Positions 36,401-46,699 of a DNA stretch of 64,000 bases are shown in pieces. The notes under the pieces were generated by a model. That model was given only the letters and a program-made list of their open reading frames with translations. It did no database searches and was not told the DNA's origin. The stretch is taken from NCBI GenBank assembly GCA_019454045.1, contig SKCR01032772.1, forward strand, positions 310,001 through 374,000. Reading direction: 5' to 3'. A program made the translations under genes and the position numbers. Every line of letters starts with the position of its first letter. Within the stretch, counting starts at the first letter, position 1. Source of the stretch: Zanthoxylum bungeanum (Eukaryota; Streptophyta; Magnoliopsida; Sapindales; Rutaceae).

Positions 36401-37303
36401 TTCAACAATTGGCACCAAATCGGCGCCATTTTTTTGGGTCCTCTTACGATTTCAAAGCTTTGTTTCTTCTTAATTACACAAATTTGCAAAAACCATAGTT
36501 TCTTCGATTGTTTTTGTTTTTCATCAAATTGAACTTCTAGAAACCTTACCCACCATCACTCAAACAACATTTTCCTAAGATTAATTTATCCAAATTCAAA
36601 CAAACCTTAACTCTAATTTCAGAAATCCCCAATTTCCAAGGAATTTCCTAGGCGGAGCCGGGCTACCGCCTGACTACGTCTAAAGCGTTTTAGAACATTG
36701 ACATTACCACGTAATTATGCACCAAAGTGTTATGCTCTAACTCCTGGTAATTGATAATATGATAATAAGCCAATCTTAAAATAATTCAATCACATAACAT
36801 TAATGTTCAATTGGGTATTTAACTGTAATCAAGAAGACCCAAAATTGATCAATCTCTCTAATTTCATAAGAAAAATCAAATTATCATAAATTCTCAATCA
36901 AATGCATGCTGTGGCTCATCAAATCAGGGTTTGTAAATAAGCTGTAACCAAAAAACCTAATGCAGAACTAATCAATTTCTCTAATTTCTGTAATCAAGAA
37001 TAGATCAATTTCTTGATTTTCCTTATTAAAACTAGGGTATTTAACTGTAATCTAGAAGACCCAAAATTGATCAATTTCTCTAATTTCATAAGCAAAACCA
37101 AATTATCATAATCTATAAATTAAAAAAAAAATATATTAGAAACCAATAATTGCTCAAACAAACCCATGCTGCATCTCCCCAAATTAGGGTTTGTAAATTA
37201 GCCGCTAACCAAAAAAAATATAAAACACGCAAAACCGTAATTGTAGAAAAGAAAATATGAAAAATCAAACCAAAAAATAATTTGAAGATAAATTATTTAC
37301 CAT
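33445..37303 (-). CDS. YJU2B: CWC16/YJU2-family splicing-associated protein (CCDC130 homologue), 7 exons, 310 residues
   Basis: Coding exons on the minus strand: 37303-37301, 35879-35817, 35714-35635, 34758-34650, 34405-34246, 34038-33875 and 33798-33445. Every intron starts GT and ends AG, and the joined length is 933 bp in one frame. Exon 1 contributes only the ATG. The N-terminus has SSLAAARADNFYYPPEWTP and LNKFHGQHALRERA. The zinc-binding part carries CGGC at residues 58-61 and CC at 95-96, between MPFNIW and KHEIVIQTDP. The helical stretch DPFYRLEHQE...RMQRISDARHSDDYALNKALRAQLR follows, and then a basic, poorly conserved tail. These are hallmarks of the CWC16 family. YJU2 acts in the spliceosome around the first catalytic step; the CCDC130 branch is nuclear and less well understood. 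Nothing suggests loss of function. Confidence 0.95.
36245..36700. mobile_element. hAT-type MITE in intron 1 of the CWC16 gene, near-TSD ACATTATC/ACATTACC
   Basis: CAGTGTTCTAAAA at the left and TTTTAGAACATTG at the right are inverted with one mismatch. The flanks ACATTATC (36237-36244) and ACATTACC (36701-36708) match in seven of eight bases. The 456-bp body has GC-rich GGCGGC/GCCGCC sequence next to both ends. An open frame inside is a by-product. It sits about 360 bp inside the intron from the exon 2 acceptor and leaves the splice sites intact. Confidence 0.9.
36825..37215. repeat. Direct duplication of about 160 bp (period about 223 bp) in intron 1
   Basis: AAGACCCAAAATTGATCAAT, CTCTAATTTCATAAG and AGGGTTTGTAAAT recur in the same order at 36825-36960 and 37048-37215. 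A third partial unit is near 36960-36995. The copies have diverged and lie near the 5' end of the gene. Confidence 0.7.
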
Positions 37304-37420
37304 TTTTTCTTCTAGTTCTCGAGATCAAGATCGCTTTTTAGTTTGCTTTCGATAATCACACCACCAAGTTTTGATTCGGAGAAATTTTGCTGGTTCGAGG
37401 GTCTTTTTATTGTTTAATTG

Positions 37421-37428
37421 TTTATAGT
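37421..37428 (-). promoter_or_regulatory. Candidate TATA box of the CWC16 gene
   Basis: On the minus strand ACTATAAAC lies about 120 bp upstream of the start codon, allowing a leader of roughly 90 bp. Immediately upstream is the palindrome-like AAACGACGACGTTT. Position and sequence fit, but nothing confirms use. Confidence 0.4.
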
Positions 37429-37484
37429 CCTAAACGTCGTCGTTTCTTTTGCCTTTTTTAACTTTTGGGTTTGTGCTACGTGTC

Positions 37485-37910
37485 TGTTTGGTATGAAATA
37501 GAAGTAAAAAGAGTTTTTTCAATCTTAAAATTCTTTTCAAAAATTTTGGTTACGTTTGGTTGTAATTTAATTAAAATTTTTGAGTATTAAAAAATTATTT
37601 TCTCTACTAATAAAAATTCAAAATTTGGGTTTTTAAGAATAGAGTTTGAAAAAAAATTTTAAAGATTTAAATTATCTATAATATTTTAATTTAATTTAAC
37701 AATATTATTTCATTTCTTTCATAATACAAATTCAAAAATCTTGTCCAATAAAATAATTTTATAATATTTAATAAAGGTTCTCACTTACAACCAAACACCT
37801 AAATTTTTTTTTACCTAAATTTTTTTTTATCAAAAATTATACTTCTAAAAATTCTAGTAATAAAAGTTATATTTGAAAAACTCTGTTTAAAAAACTATAC
37901 CGCCCACTAC
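37485..37910. mobile_element. AT-rich inverted-repeat element (MITE-like)
   Basis: GTAAAAAGAGTTTTTTCAA near the left end is inverted relative to TTGAAAAACTCTGTTTAAAA near the right end, and ACCAAACAC-type sequence lies inside. A partial related copy is at 25215-25385. I could not fix the ends or a target duplication. Confidence 0.55.
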
Positions 37911-38328
37911 ATAGAAATAAATTTTATAAAAATGAGACACCCAACTACATATAAGTTTTAATTCCTTCACTATTAAAAAAATAAGAAAAATAACACTCAA
38001 CTATCTTGTAAATTATCATAATGAAATTTTAGTCCTTATAATTTTGAAAATATAAATTTTAGTCACTGTAGTTAAATATTTTCATTATTCTTGAGTAAAT
38101 TTTCATCAGATCAGTATTAAATAATTTGAATATCCTCAAAATTATCCAAATATAAAAATTTGTTTCAAAAATAGATAAAAAGTGATTCAATTAACAAAAA
38201 AAATATATTTAAGGGTGGGGAACTAAAGTTTTTTTAGTCAAACTGTTCATCCGTTGTTTTGTCCATTGAAAATGTAGATTGCATATTCCCCCACATTCAC
38301 CACATAATACATTTAGAAAGAGATTAAA

Positions 38329-38362
38329 ATAATAATAATAATAATAACAACAACAACAACAA
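38329..38362. repeat. AAT/AAC trinucleotide microsatellite
   Basis: A run of AAT units turns into AAC units. It lies in otherwise unassigned AT-rich DNA between the inverted-repeat element and the Mutator-like element. Confidence 0.9.
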
Positions 38363-38716
38363 CATTATATTATAATATACGTTATCAAAGAAATTCTAGT
38401 GATTTATTAGCAACAATTAGCATAATTAAATATATAAATTTGTTTAGGATTGAGATCTAGTGCTCATAAAAAAATTTGTTGATATTTGCTCAACTTTTAG
38501 GGATCTATTTACATGTGTAATATTTCTTAATGAATGATCAAGATTTATTTCCTATTTACATGTTTAATATTTCTTAATGAGTATTCAAGATTTATTTTTC
38601 TTATTTATTTTTATTTTTTAATATAGTTTTAATTTTTATTCTTATTATATTGTTCTCATAAGGGTTTATTTGAGAAGAAAGACTTCAAATTGCCTACAAC
38701 AAGATCATGATCACCG

Positions 38717-38897
38717 CCTCTACGGTACGTGGCTTGGTGGTGTAGGACTCAGGATCTCATCTTGATGTCTTAGGTTCGAATCCAGTAAGTGCGTTTCTTG
38801 TAAGAGCCTTAGACAGCCGAAAGTTTTACCTGTTTCGCTTAAGCTCAAAAGGGATGGTTTGGTGACGGGATTTCCGACGATTCCAAAAAAAAAAAAA
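38717..38897 (+). mobile_element. tRNA-derived SINE with poly(A) tail and target duplication
   Basis: TGGCTTGGTGG at about 38730 matches an RNA polymerase III A box and GGTTCGAATCC at about 38772 is a perfect B box. The element ends in a run of A. It is flanked by GATCATGATCACCG and GATCATCATCACCG, a 14-bp duplication with one change. It is about 181 bp long and is inserted inside the Mutator-like element. Confidence 0.9.
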
Positions 38898-39086
38898 GAT
38901 CATCATCACCGTATCAATTGAATTTGATTTTGAAATAAAGGTTAGGTTTTTTTTTTTTTTGTAGAATTTTTTTATTAATTGATATATTCACTATATATCC
39001 ATTTTCTATAGTCTATTTAGAATTTGAAATTTTTTATATCTTTTTTTGTTTCAGCTTTTTCTTTGATAACTTAATTGTATTTTTAA

Positions 39087-39500
39087 ATGGCTGCACATGA
39101 ATTTGGTTCGGAAAATTTAAGTGATTTTCCTTATAATATTAGATTAAGTATGGAGTTTGATTCAGAGGAAGCAGCATATGAATTTTATAATAACTATGCA
39201 TCCGAAGAGATACACATGCTAAGAATAAGCGTACCGGTGAAATAACATCAAGAGTATTTGTTTGTTGCAAAGAAGGATTTCGGTCAATAGATAAAAAAGA
39301 TCTTCCAAAAGTAAAATATAGAACAGAAACGAGAACAATGCTCGATTAATTATCAAGTTAAATAGGAAGAAGAATAATTACTTTGTTCATCATTTTATTG
39401 CTTATCATAACCATTCGCTTGTAATGCAAGAGTGTGCCTATATGTTACCTTCAGCTTCACAAGTAATAAAAGTAGACTTGGTAGAGGAATCTGGTAGATG
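39087..39500 (+). pseudogene. FAR1/FHY3-type DNA-binding domain fragment, frameshifted
   Basis: After ATG at 39087 the frame reads SMEFDSEEAAYEFYNNYA, the start of a FAR1 DNA-binding domain. A frameshift is then needed to continue with TGEITSRVFVCCKEGFRS, and another to reach NNYFVHHFIAYHNHSLV, the zinc-binding H-x-H end. FAR1-type proteins are domesticated Mutator transposases acting as transcription factors; here only the N-terminal domain is present, with no transposase core. Its position between terminal inverted repeats suggests it is the remaining coding part of, or a gene piece carried by, that element. Confidence 0.8.
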
Positions 39501-40071
39501 AGTTCAATTTTGCAACTTAAGTATCAAATAAGAGTTCTAATAGCGTTTTTGTTCTTCTTTTTTTTTTTTCATCATTTTTGTTGATCTCACCTATATTTTT
39601 TAAGTAGAGACAATAAACAAGGTTTATTGATATTTATTCATTTTTGATTTTGAATAAGCACTTGAGAATCAAATAAAAGAATAATAGAAGAAATTTCTTC
39701 TTTGGGGACTTTTGTCAAACATATGGCAGTAAACGGGAAATTCTTCTTGCCTCATTACATCTTTCACTGCCCCCAAAAACAAGTCACACACAAAGCCATC
39801 AAAAACAAGTCACACATAAGCAATTTGGTTGCTGTTAAAGTTGTTAACAATGGGGATGACATCGGCATTGGGTGTCGAAAATAGTTTTTATAAGGAGTTA
39901 ACAAACTCTTGTAAAAAATAAAAATAAATAAGGAAATAAATCTTGAATATTCATTAAGAAATATCACATATGTAAATAAGAAATAAATCTTGATCATTCA
40001 TTAAGAAATATTATACATGTAAATAGATCCCTAAAAAATGAGTAAATATCAATAAATTTTTTGATGAGCAC

Positions 40072-40385
40072 AAGAAATCCATTTGTTTAATGACCTTTTT
40101 TTTTGTTGCTTGATTTAAAAGGAAGCTTTCATCGGGAATCGCCTCTACCATTCTCTTTACTATTCTCAATCAATAAATTGAGCATTAAAAGAATTTAAAG
40201 CAACCTCAACCTCAAGTCTTTCATGAAAGGCCCATACACACATTATTTCAACCCTCTTTACATATCTTATCTTATCTTTTCTTTTTTCGTTCATTTGATT
40301 CAATTTGTTTTGTTTTTTTAATTTTCTCCTTATCTAATTTCTTGCTCCATGTTTCGTTTTGTAACCCTTATTCTATTCTTTATCC
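40072..40385 (+). promoter_or_regulatory. Upstream region of the interrupted CLE gene
   Basis: About 315 bp lie between the Mutator-like element and the ATG. The last part is pyrimidine-rich, as in plant leaders, and CTATTCTTTATCC directly precedes the start codon. No convincing TATA box was found. Its last 17 bp before the ATG are inside the duplicated segment. Confidence 0.4.
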
Positions 40386-40593
40386 ATGGCCTTGAAATTA
40401 TCTCATACAGTTTTCATCACTCTTCGGCTCTCTATTGTCTTGTTTTTGTTCAACATCAATACCAAACAAAACAGTACCCGCACTAATATCCCATACTATT
40501 CACATTCTAATCACCCTTTGATTAATAGAGAAGTTCTTGAAAGCAAATTCGACTTCACTCCATTTCAGAAACATCATGAAAAATCTTCATCAC
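40386..40593 (+). pseudogene. CLE8-13-type peptide precursor, 5' half (signal peptide and variable region)
   Basis: From the ATG, a hydrophobic N-terminal segment (residues about 7-23) looks like a signal peptide. A polar variable region follows and then SKFDFTPFQKHH; the (F/T)FDFTPF motif is characteristic of the CLE12/CLE13 group. The frame is cut after 69 codons and one base by a retrotransposon at 40594. The rest continues in frame at 49695. Joining the halves and dropping one copy of the ATCAC duplication gives 111 codons plus stop, close to the family's normal size, with no internal stop. As it stands, the frame runs into the LTR and stops nine codons later, so no CLE peptide can be made from an unspliced transcript. 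CLE peptides are secreted ligands of leucine-rich-repeat receptor kinases. Confidence 0.88.
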
Positions 40594-41686
40594 TGAAAGT
40601 TCTTAATTATCTCAGGTTCTGATCTTATACGGAATTTATCACAATTAATTAAGACAAGTCCTAATTAATGTGTCTATGAATTAATCAAATTAACAACAAA
40701 CCAACCTTAAGTCTACGCAATTATAGATCAAAGCAGAATATTCAAGCAATAAATAATAATGCAGAAAAAATAAATATCAACCACACAAAATCAACACAAG
40801 TATTTTGATGACGAAGTGGAAAACTCGTGCGAGTAAAAAAAACCACTTCGGGTATCTCGACTACCAGCCCAAATCCACTATAAAGAGAAAAACTTACAGT
40901 GATGGTAAAAGACCTATTGTGGCAACTCCACCGACTCTAGTACCACTAGACTGCAAGAACTCGAAGAACTCCTCAAGCCCGTACCCCACGGTTTCTTCAG
41001 AACCTCTGAAGTCTCTAAGCGGATAAACTCTACAAGCACGTCGGAACTCCGACTACCAATTCCTCCTTGAGAACTCTGAAGGTTTAGGAAATTGGGTTTT
41101 GATGTGTTGATGGTTTAACAAAAATCAATCTCACCACAAATAAAGAAGACAAGAAAAGCAAATAAGTCTTCAAGGTGAGAAACAAGAAGGTTGAAAGCTA
41201 TATATATTTTTGGCTCAAAGGAATTGTGTTTCAACCCATGGGGAAGGTGACTATAAGGTTATATTTATAGGTAGGACAAAATCTAGGGTTTCCATGAGCA
41301 AATGGGCTTGAAAATGCATCCAAAATAACTCAGATACGCATGGGCGTTCAAATGTTTACTAGAATGCACCACGAACGCGTGCCTGCTGGAAAGGTTCTTC
41401 CGAACGCTTACTCGAACGCACCTCGAACGTTTGCTCTCTGGAATATTTCGTTCAAACGCTTCCTCGAATGTACCTCGAACGTTTGCTCTCTGGAATATTT
41501 TTTTCGAACCCAATAGTGAACGTGCCACTAACGCCACACGTTTGAACGCTTCAACGAACGCAGCACTAACGAAATTGCTCCAGTTTTGCCAAATACGAGT
41601 CCAATTGCTCCAAGTTCTTCAAGACTTATTATAACTCAATTGAACTTGTTTTGTTACGGACATTACCAATAAAAATGGAACTAACA
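40594..41686 (-). repeat. Sire-like LTR, copy L1 (3' LTR)
   Basis: In plus reading it runs TGAAAGTTC...GGAACTAACA. ATCTCCCCATTT follows, which on the minus strand is the polypurine tract AAATGGGGAGAT. A minus-strand TATA-like CTATAAATATAACC lies at about 41258-41271. GTTCGAAC-type motifs are at 41340-41565. It is almost identical to L2 because of the duplication. Confidence 0.92.
41340..41565. repeat. GTTCGAAC-type motif cluster in L1 U3
   Basis: Repeated (G/C)AACG(T/C)TTG, TCGAACG and CGTTCAAACG motifs recur about every 20-30 bases. They are partly decayed compared with 28195-28395. The same cluster is at 44670-44895 (L2) and 49145-49375 (L3). Confidence 0.8.
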
Positions 41687-43712
41687 ATCTCCCCATTTGA
41701 CATTCCGTGACAAAACACTATATAATATAAAGACTATGATAAAAGATCCAAAAAGAAAATAGCCAACTGCCAACCATCATGATAATGACTTATTACATTA
41801 AGACTCGATCTAATACCTAACCAAGTAGTCTTGAAATCAATGCCACCACAACTACCAAATCTGCTTACCTGAAACATCCACAACCAGCAACATACCGTGA
41901 AAAACATAAGGATTATAAGGGATAGATAAAGCAGCGATAAAAACTCATGCATTTATAAATAGATAGTAGATATCTTACTCCCATGTGATATCAAATGGAT
42001 ATACTATGACTTCCATATACTACTCTCCCCCTTAATTTACCCTCATATTTTTGTCACAAAATGACAAAGGATGAAGGTACCTTGATAAACAACACATGCG
42101 CGAGAATATGCAAACAAGACTTACTCTCCCTCACTAACAGCTCTAATAAGTTAGCACAAAATCATACGGGAAGTAAGCACTCATAGATATACAAAGAGAA
42201 TATGTATGCAGAAACTTGAAGCATACACATGCACATAATGAGGTAAAAATAAAAAAAACAACAAAATTGATTGAAACATCACTTCAAAATAGTACATACC
42301 CAGTCAGTATTCAGCTGCTTATGACATGAGATAATATGCATCACTTTAGATTTTGCTAAATATTACACGTAACCATATGACATAAACACCAAAGCATAAC
42401 AAGTACTTGCGTGAAATAGAAGTGCACAAGGAATCAAGACTTAAGACCTTATTTTATGAGCGGGACACAGCCAAAAAAAAATCTCATCTCTTAGCAAACC
42501 AAGTCCACAAAATAGATGTTCAAACCCATCACTACTAGGACCTGAAAATTAGCAATATTGGTTGCATGCTATATTATTCTCCCCATAAGTAAGATGAGCT
42601 CATAATAAAAACTCTTTCGAGTAAAGGTTTTTTGCCCTTATCTTTTGAATTTGGCTCATTGGCTCTTTTGTATTTGAGACTCATGTAAATTAAATTTGTT
42701 TTATTATTATTTTTTATTATTAGGGGATAACACAAGGTCATATAGTCAAAGGTACTATTTAGTGAGCAAAGTATGGTAGAGATTAGATTTCCGTCCAAAA
42801 ACTCATACATGTGATCAAACCTTGACAATTATAAAAACGTATATGTGAAGTACAAGTATAAGATATACTAAGGGTTTTTTACCACACACATTTATGCATA
42901 TAGAGCATCAAGAAAAATAAAAACATATTACACATGCATAAACATATATCCTACATACCAGGATCACATACAACAAGCTTTTCATGCTCTAACAAACAAG
43001 AAAAAATATGTTTGGTCTTTTTATTTTATAATTTTTTTTTTCAATTTTTACCCAAAAAAATGTAAAGATACAAAACGGCTTGTCAATATCCAATGGTACA
43101 TGGAGTTGTATCCCGAGTGCAGATTATACTACCGTCCATTCGAAATCTGCTATGAAATTTATGTCTGAGTTTCCATCATATATATCAAGGAACATATAAC
43201 AAAAACAAAACAACACACCCACCCATATGCAGTGAAAATAAAATAAACGTGCAAAAACATAAAACACACGCACACACACATGCAAAGGGGAAATAAAATA
43301 CAACTTTTAAGCAGAGTTACACTGAAGTAGATGGGAAGTCATCTTACTTCCTTACCCAAACCTCTCTAGGAATCTCTTTCACTTGAGTATTCCCAGTTAA
43401 TACAATAAGTTTCTCACTAAGGGATTGTGTCAGTTTTGTTAGCGGAGAAACTTGAGACACTAGATTTGAAGAGTCAAATCTAAGTGACACACCTTTAGAC
43501 ATTTTCTTGTGTTTATGCAACAAAAAGCACTTAGGCCTAATGTGTCATGCATTGCCACAATGATGGAAAACAAGCACAAACCTCGGATGAGAGCGAGGTT
43601 TACCCACCACATTTCTAGATAGAGGTTGGGACAGAGAACGAGGAACAAACAGAGGAATCACATGACAACACTCAGTAGGCTTCTTACCTAAGTCATATTC
43701 TATTCTTTATCC

Positions 43713-43920
43713 ATGGCCTTGAAATTATCTCATACAGTTTTCATCACTCTTCAGCTCTCTATTGTCTTGTTTTTGTTCAACATCAATACCAAACAAAACA
43801 GTACCCGCACTAATATCCCATACTATTCACATTCTAATCACCTTTTGATTAATAGAGAAGTTCTTGAAAGCAAATTCGACTTCACTCCATTTCAGAAACA
43901 TCATGAAAAATCTTCATCAC
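43713..43920 (+). pseudogene. Duplicated CLE 5' half
   Basis: A second copy of the 69-codon CLE N-terminal segment, differing from 40386-40593 at very few positions (for example R14Q and P44L). It sits inside the retroelement after a piece of gag-side interior, has no CLE promoter and no CLE motif, and runs into LTR L2. It is a by-product of the tandem duplication. Its hydrophobic leader is still open, so a short secreted peptide is conceivable if it were transcribed, but nothing supports that. Confidence 0.9.
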
Positions 43921-45013
43921 TTAAAGTTCTTAATTATCCCAGGTTATGATCTTATACGGAATTTATCACAATTAATTAAGACAAGTCCTAATTAATGTGT
44001 CTATGAATTAATCAAATTAACAACAAACCAACCTTAAGTCTACGCAATTATAGATCAAAGCAGAATATTCAAGCAATAAATAATAATGCAGAAAATAAAT
44101 ATCAACCACACAAAATCAACACAAGTATTTTGATGACGAAGTGGAAAACTCGTGCGAGTAAAAAAAACCACTTCGGGTATCTCGACTACCAGCCCAAATC
44201 CACTATAAAGAGAAAAACTTACAGTGATGGTAAAAGACCTATTGTGGCAACTCCACCGACTCTAGTACCACTAGACTGCAAGAACTCGAAGAACTCCTCA
44301 AGCCCGTACCCCACGGTTTCTTCAGAACCTCTGAAGTCTCTAAGCGGATAAACTCTACAAGCACGTCGGAACTCCGACTACCAATCTTCCTCCTTGAGAA
44401 CTCTGAAGGTTTAGGAAATTGGGTTTTGATGTGTTGATGGTTTAACAAAAATCAATCTCACCACAAATAAAGAAGACAAGAAAAGCAAATAAGTCTTCAA
44501 GGTGAGAAACAAGAAGGTTGAAAGCTATATATATTTTTGGCTCAAAGGAATTGTGTTTCAACCCATGGGGAAGGTGACTATAAGGTTATATTTATAGGTA
44601 GGACAAAATCTAGGGTTTCCATGAGCAAATGGGCTTGAAAATGCATCCAAAATAACTCAGATACGCATGGGCGTTCAAATGTTTACTAGAATGCACCACG
44701 AACGCGTGCCTGCTGGAAAGGTTCTTCCGAACGCTTACTCGAACGCACCTCGAACGTTTGCTCTCTGGAATATTTCGTTCAAACGCTTCCTCGAATGTAC
44801 CTCGAACGTTTGCTCTCTGGAATATTTTTTTCGAACCCAATAGTGAACGTGCCACTAACGCCACACGTTTGAACGCTTCAACGAACGCAGCACTAACGAA
44901 ATTGCTCCAGTTTTGCCAAATACGAGTCCAATTGCTCCAAGTTCTTCAAGACTTATTATAACTCAATTGAACTTGTTTTGTTACGGACATTACCAATAAA
45001 AATGGAACTAACA
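43921..45013 (-). repeat. Sire-like LTR, copy L2
   Basis: Same length as L1 and nearly identical. The terminal TG reads TT at 43921-43922, a single change. It is followed by the polypurine tract as in L1. Confidence 0.92.
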
Positions 45014-46699
45014 ATCTCCCCATTTGACATTCCGTGACAAAACACTATATAATATAAAGACTATGATAAAAGATCCAAAAAGAAAATAGCCAACTGCCAA
45101 CCATCATGATAATGACTTATTACATTAAGACTCGATCTAATACCTAACCAAGTAGTCTTGAAATCAATGCAACCACAACTACCAAATCTGTTTACCTGAA
45201 ACATCCACAACCAGCAACATACCGTGAAAAACATAAGGATTATAAGGGATAGATAAAGCAGCGATAAAAACTCATGCATTTATAAATAGATAGTAGATAT
45301 CTTACTCCCATGTGATATCAAATGGATATACTATGAATTCCATATACTACTCTCCCCCTTAATTTACCCTCATATTTTTGTCACAAAATGACAAAAGATG
45401 AAGGTACCTTGATAAACAACACATGCGCGAGAATATGCAAACAAGACTTACTCTCCCTCACTAACAGCTCTAATAAGTTAGCACAAAATCATACGGGAAG
45501 TAAGCACTCATAGATATACAAAGAGAATATGTATGCAGAAACTTGAAGCATACACATGCACATAATGAGGTAAAAATAAAAAAACAACAAAATTGATTGA
45601 AACATCACTTCAAACAAATACATACCCAGTCAGTATTCAGCTGCTTATGACATGAGATAATATGCATCACTTTAGATTTTGCTAAATATTACACGTAACC
45701 ATATGACATAAACACCAAAGCATAACAAGTACTTGCGTGAAATAGAAGTGCACAACGAATCAAGACTTAAGACCTTATTTTATGAGCGGGACACAGCCAA
45801 AAAAAAATCTCATCTCTTAGCAAACCAAGTCCACAAAATAGATGTTCAAACCCATCACTACTAGGACCTGAAAATTAGCAATATTGGTTGCATGCTATAT
45901 TATTCTCCCCATAAGTAAGATGAGCTCATAATAAAAACTCTTTCGAGTAAAGGTTTTTTGCCCTTATCTTTTGAATTTGGCTCATTGGCTCTTTTGTATT
46001 TGAGACTCATGTAAATTAAATTTGTTTTATTATTATTTTTTATTATTAGGGGATAACACAAGGTCATATAGTCAAAGGTACTATTTAGTGAGCAAAGTAT
46101 GGTAGAGATTAGATTTCCGTCCAAAAACTCATACATGTGATCAAACCTTGACAATTATAAAAACGTGTATGTGAAGTACAAGTATAAGATATACTAAGGG
46201 TTTTTTACCACACACACTTATGCATATAGAGCATCAAGAAAAATAAAAACATATTACACATGCATAAACATATATCCTACATACCAGGATCACATACAAC
46301 AAACTTTTCATGCTCTAACAAACAAGAAAAAATATGTTTGGTCTTTTTATTTTATAATTTTTTTTTTCAATTTTTACCAAAAAAATGTAAAGATACAAAA
46401 CGGCTTGTCAATATCCAATGGTACATGGAGTTGTATCCCGAGTGCAGATTATACTACCGTCCATTCGAAATCTGCTATGAAATTTATGTCTGAGTTTCCA
46501 TCATATATATCAAGGAACATATAACAAAAACAAAACAACACACCCACCCATATGCAGTGAAAATAAAATAAACGTGCAAAAACATAAAACACACGCACAC
46601 ACACATGCAAAGGGGAAATAAAATACAACTTTTAAGTAGAGTTACACTGAAGTAGATGGGAAGTCATCTTACTTCCTTACCCAAACCTCTCTAGGAATC

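Larger units (their letters stand above)
38460..40071. mobile_element. Mutator-like element with about 180-bp inverted repeats
   Basis: The left terminal repeat (38460-38645) starts GTGCTCATAAAAAAATTTG. The right one (39893-40071), read in reverse, starts GTGCTCATCAAAAAATTTA, and the two align for about 180 bp with small differences. Long inverted repeats plus a FAR1-type fragment point to the Mutator superfamily. The expected 9-11-bp target duplication is not evident. It ends about 315 bp before the CLE start codon. Confidence 0.8.
40369..43695. repeat. Tandem duplication unit 1 (3327 bp): CLE 5' half, LTR, part of element interior
   Basis: It is nearly identical to 43696-47024. Unit boundaries share TATT: upstream flank ...CCCT-TATT-CTATTC, element interior ...AGTCA-TATT-TAGGAG, and the junction at 43696-43699 reads AGTCA-TATT-CTATTC. 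The four shared bases suggest a microhomology-mediated or replication-slip event. Because the unit contains host gene sequence joined to the LTR, it formed after the element inserted. Confidence 0.93.

Noticed and set aside
36218..36498. Overlapping open frames on both strands in intron 1 of the CWC16 gene
   Set aside because: They lie inside a hAT-type MITE with inverted ends and a target duplication and show no protein motif.
38730..38785. A tRNA gene suggested by A and B boxes
   Set aside because: The sequence cannot form a complete cloverleaf and ends in poly(A) with a target duplication, so it is a SINE.
42574..42828. 84-residue minus-strand frame repeated at 45900-46154
   Set aside because: It is in the 3' non-coding part of the Sire-like element; its repetition is due to the tandem duplication and it has no known domain. 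An envelope-like protein was considered, but there is no membrane segment pattern.
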